From assembly GCA_937897315.1 (NCBI GenBank), contig CALCNS010000187.1:1-8276 (forward strand): DNA of 8,276 bases, read 5' to 3'. Each line of letters begins with the position of its first letter. Position 1 is the stretch's first letter. The translations under genes were made by a program, and so were the position numbers. Under the pieces are notes generated by a model. It was not told the DNA's origin, made no database searches, and saw only the letters and a list, made by a program, of their open reading frames with translations. Of this stretch, positions 6,289-8,276 are shown one piece after another. The stretch is from an uncultured Bacillota bacterium (lineage in GTDB: Bacteria; Bacillota; JAAYKD01).

Positions 6289-6345
6289 TCCTAGACTTTC
6301 TTAACTGAACCCACACAAGACGAATGCACAGGTGGAACGCCTTCC
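6289..6345 (+). pseudogene. Remnant of an ADP-ribosylglycohydrolase C-terminus
   Basis: Read from 6289 the frame gives S-stop-TFLTEPTQDEC, which aligns without gaps to AWSYLDEPTRDVC at residues 259-271 of the intact enzyme (5707-5745). At DNA level GAACCCACAC is identical in both (5725 and 6307). A TGG Trp codon in the intact gene is TAG here (6292-6294). A one-base deletion after TGCAC then restores AGGTGGA, equal to the intact gene's RRW codons, and the frame goes on to RWNAFP where the intact gene has RWSEYM. The match is short but collinear, and shows a diverged second copy rather than a recent duplicate. No earlier part of the enzyme is recognisable between 6264 and 6288. Confidence 0.55.
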
Positions 6346-6360
6346 CAAGGAGTGACCGCA

Positions 6361-6677
6361 TTGGACAAATACCAACAACTTAAAAACGAGTATACCGCCC
6401 TCGAAAATCGGGGGAAGCTTTCCTTACTATTCTCCCGATTACTCACAGGCGTTATTTGCCATAACTGGCAACGCCTACACACCGGAGCAAGTCATTACCG
6501 TCATGCTCTGCTGCGCGGAGGAGGAGCTAATCCTCGTCATACCCTCTTTTTTCCAAGACCTACTCTCTGCAGATATGCGCCAAACCACCACGTACTATAA
6601 TGGTCTAGGAAAAGTGAACAGAAAAAGTGCTTGAAGATAATGAACCTGCTATCCTAAGAGACAATATCAAGCCGTAA
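6361..6677 (+). pseudogene. Frameshifted small gene of unknown function
   Basis: TTG at 6361 has AAGGAG (6347-6352) eight bases upstream. This favours it over the GTG at 6352, which overlaps that site. The first frame reads LDKYQQLKNEYTALENRG, then becomes basic, His- and Pro-rich noise. After the G5 run (6410-6414) the +1 frame is protein-like: SFPYYSPDYSQALFAITG, then TPEQVITVMLCCAEEELILV and PSFFQDLLSADMRQ, ending at TGA 6632. A second change near the A5 run (6622-6626) would give TEKVLEDNEPAILRDNIKP and stop at TAA 6675. The joined product would be about 105 residues, acidic and helical, with no family I recognise. It directly follows the decayed enzyme tail, so the two may once have been neighbours. 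Sequencing error at the homopolymers is the main alternative to true decay. Confidence 0.45.
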
Positions 6678-6692
6678 AATTATTCCTAACCC

Positions 6693-6888
6693 ATGGTTTT
6701 AGATGGCTCATTCAACAATAGTGACATGACTAAATTATCTGCAATGAATACGATTATTGACAATGAGGTCGTGGACCGGTAGTTTATTCTATTGGCTCAC
6801 GATCCGCATTATTCTAGTTGGCGTTCACTTGTTGAAATCGAAAAAACTAACCTGATTTGTTTCAAAAGAACCAGTAAAGGAGTCCATT
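6693..6888 (+). pseudogene. Possible coding remnant, unassigned
   Basis: The frame from ATG 6693 reads MVLDGSFNNSDMTKLSAMN and on to NEVVDR, then TAG (6780-6782), then continues open as FILLAHDPHYSSWRSLVEIE and beyond into the next gene. The composition on both sides of the stop is protein-like, but there is no ribosome binding site at 6693 and I recognise no family. Another plus frame nearby gives QAVKLFLTHGFRWLIQQ before a stop. This could be gene debris or chance. Confidence 0.2.
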
Positions 6889-8276
6889 ATGTCTTTACAC
6901 TTATCAAAATCAAGATACTGTTCGGCTGTGCAGTGCCCGAAAATGCTGTGGCTGAAAAAGCATTGCCCCGAGCAATTCGATGATTCGGTCATGAATCAAG
7001 CGGTTCTCGATACCGGCTTAGAAGTTGGTGATTTGGCAATGGGTCTTTTTGGTGATTTCAGTGAAGTTCCGTACGGAGATTTAAACGAGATGATCAAAGA
7101 AACCAAACGCTTATTGCAAGCAGGCACAAAGAACATAGCTGAGGCTTCCTTTTCATACAACGGACTTTTCTGTAGTGTGGATCTTCTCAAAAATAACGGA
7201 AATAACCGAGTAGAAATCTATGAGGTGAAGAGCTCGACCCAGATTCAAGATATTTATTATCATGATGCGGCTTACCAGAATTATGTGCTGACCAAACTTG
7301 GGTTTACAGTCGAAGTGGTCGGCATTGTCCATATCGATAACACCTACGTACGCATCGGTGATCTGGAGCTTGATTCGCTTTTCATAATCAATAATGTGAC
7401 TGAGGAAGCAATGAGTTATTTTTCCGATGTTGAGAAACGAATCAAAGAACTAGAAGAATATATGAAGCAAACGGAAGAACCCGAGCAGAGGATTGGCCCG
7501 CACTGTTTCGCGCCCTACAGTTGTGGCTTTTTCGCGTTTTGCACCCGAGATTTACCAACACCTAACTTGTTTCATGTAGTCGGCATGCAGAAACGAACCA
7601 TGTTCTCTCATTATGAACACGGATGCATCTCTTTTCTTGATTTAGAGCAACAGCCAAAACTCAACCCCAGTAATCTTCTACAAATTCGGCATGAGCTTCA
7701 TGATCTACCGGACTATGTGGAAAAGGATAGCATCGCCGCTTTCCTGGAGCAAGTCACGTATCCACTCTATTTCCTCGATTTTGAATCGTTTCAGCCGGCA
7801 ATCCCTCTTTATGATGATTCCAAACCCTACGAACAAATTGTTTTTCAATATTCGTTACATTACATAGAAACCAAAGATGGTCAACTCATGCATAAAGCTT
7901 ATTTGGCTTATCCGGGAGCGGACCCCAGAAGAGAATTAGCCAAGCAGTTGTGTAAGGATATACCAATCAATGTTTGCACGGTGGCTTATAACATGAGCTT
8001 TGAGAAATCACGCATTAAGAGATTGGCAGAGTTATTTCCCGATTTGTCAGATCACCTAATGAACATTCATGATCATATCATTGATCTAATGATTCCGTTT
8101 CGTCAAAAAAGCTATTATACCAGAGCAATGCAAGGGTCGTATTCAATTAAGTATGTGTTACCGGCGTTGTATCCCAATGACCCTGAACTGGATTACAGCC
8201 AACTCGAGGAAATTCAAAACGGAGCAGACGCTTCGGCAATCTTTCCTAAAATGGCGAGCATGTCCAAGGAAGAGTT
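6889..8276 (+). CDS. DUF2779 protein: Cas4/RecB-like nuclease fused to DEDD-type exonuclease-like domain (3' end outside window)
   Basis: ATG 6889 has AAAGGAG (6876-6882) six bases upstream. The frame then stays open for 462 codons to the edge. The N-terminal half looks like a PD-(D/E)xK nuclease of the Cas4/RecB type. The opening LSKSRYCSAVQCPKMLWL carries C11 and C16. D98 in SVDLL and E112-V-K114 in IYEVKSS form the active-site set, and Q130-N-Y132 fits the QxxxY-like helix. C206, C212 and C218 in GPHCFAPYSCGFFAFC could, with C11 or C16, bind an iron-sulfur cluster. The C-terminal half matches DUF2779, an RNase H-like exonuclease relative: FLDFES (D297, E299), VAYNMSFEKSRI (N368, E372), IIDLMIPF (D399) and GSYSIKYVLPAL. 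Full family members are usually around 600-700 residues, so roughly a quarter to a third is missing. The likely role is nucleic acid processing; the biological pathway is unknown. Confidence 0.9.
   Translation, partial: MSLHLSKSRYCSAVQCPKMLWLKKHCPEQFDDSVMNQAVLDTGLEVGDLAMGLFGDFSEVPYGDLNEMIKETKRLLQAGTKNIAEASFSYNGLFCSVDLLKNNGNNRVEIYEVKSSTQIQDIYYHDAAYQNYVLTKLGFTVEVVGIVHIDNTYVRIGDLELDSLFIINNVTEEAMSYFSDVEKRIKELEEYMKQTEEPEQRIGPHCFAPYSCGFFAFCTRDLPTPNLFHVVGMQKRTMFSHYEHGCISFLDLEQQPKLNPSNLLQIRHELHDLPDYVEKDSIAAFLEQVTYPLYFLDFESFQPAIPLYDDSKPYEQIVFQYSLHYIETKDGQLMHKAYLAYPGADPRRELAKQLCKDIPINVCTVAYNMSFEKSRIKRLAELFPDLSDHLMNIHDHIIDLMIPFRQKSYYTRAMQGSYSIKYVLPALYPNDPELDYSQLEEIQNGADASAIFPKMASMSKEE

Larger units (their letters stand above)
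6264..6888. other. Gene-free stretch with decayed coding remnants
   Basis: Across these 625 bases no frame on either strand gives a credible intact gene. The left part holds a remnant of an ADP-ribosylglycohydrolase tail. The middle holds a short gene with a good ribosome binding site that changes frame at least once. The right part has plus-strand frames with stops. No tRNA, CRISPR repeats, insertion-sequence ends or transposase were seen. TTGACA (6757-6762) is a perfect -35, but 17 bases on there is only TAGTTT, so a promoter for the downstream gene is possible but weak. Confidence 0.6.

Noticed and set aside
6352..6600. A single 82-residue gene from GTG 6352
   Set aside because: Only the first part looks like protein; after the G5 run the sensible reading continues in another frame. 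The GTG also overlaps the ribosome binding site used by TTG 6361.
6792..6983. A 63-residue frame from TTG 6792
   Set aside because: Its right half overlaps the strongly supported DUF2779 gene in another frame, it has no ribosome binding site, and the frame is interrupted by TAG 6780 upstream. It is listed only as a possible remnant.

Overview
The window reads as chromosomal DNA from a low-to-mid GC Gram-positive bacterium (Bacillota). The reasons are strong AAGGAG/GGAGG ribosome binding sites, TTG and GTG starts, compact intrinsic terminators and the protein families present. A clostridial lineage of the Desulfitobacterium/Desulfosporosinus kind is a guess from gene content and style; the sequence alone does not settle it.

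Layout. (1) Positions 1-726 hold the C-terminal half of a many-helix MFS transporter that enters from the left edge. A large hairpin follows, then a cytosolic beta-lactamase-family serine hydrolase (885-1886). (2) Two back-to-back hairpins at 1907-1962 separate this from a convergent integral membrane protein of unknown function on the minus strand (2013-2654). (3) A divergent intergenic region with a perfect 13-bp palindrome leads into an accessory-looking block, all on the plus strand. It contains a COG3680/LEM-3-like GIY-YIG nuclease (2839-3564), a P-loop GTPase with a C-terminal DUF697-like region (3622-4782, then a strong terminator), an ADP-ribosylglycohydrolase (4933-5781) and a YbjQ-family protein (5877-6263). 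(4) Positions 6264-6888 hold no intact gene. They contain a decayed copy of an ADP-ribosylglycohydrolase tail, then a short gene broken by apparent frameshifts, then further open but interrupted frames. (5) From 6889 to the right edge runs a large gene whose reading frame continues past the window: a DUF2779 protein with a Cas4/RecB-like nuclease half and a DEDD-type exonuclease-like half.

How the genes may work together. A nuclease, a GTPase, an ADP-ribose hydrolase and a Cas4-like nuclease/exonuclease fusion lie on one strand, with gene debris between them. This looks like an accessory locus where modules come and go, possibly a defence or stress island. No member is diagnostic of a named defence system, and the terminator after the GTPase argues against one operon. 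The most specific local evidence of gene turnover is the second, decayed ADP-ribosylglycohydrolase tail downstream of the intact gene.
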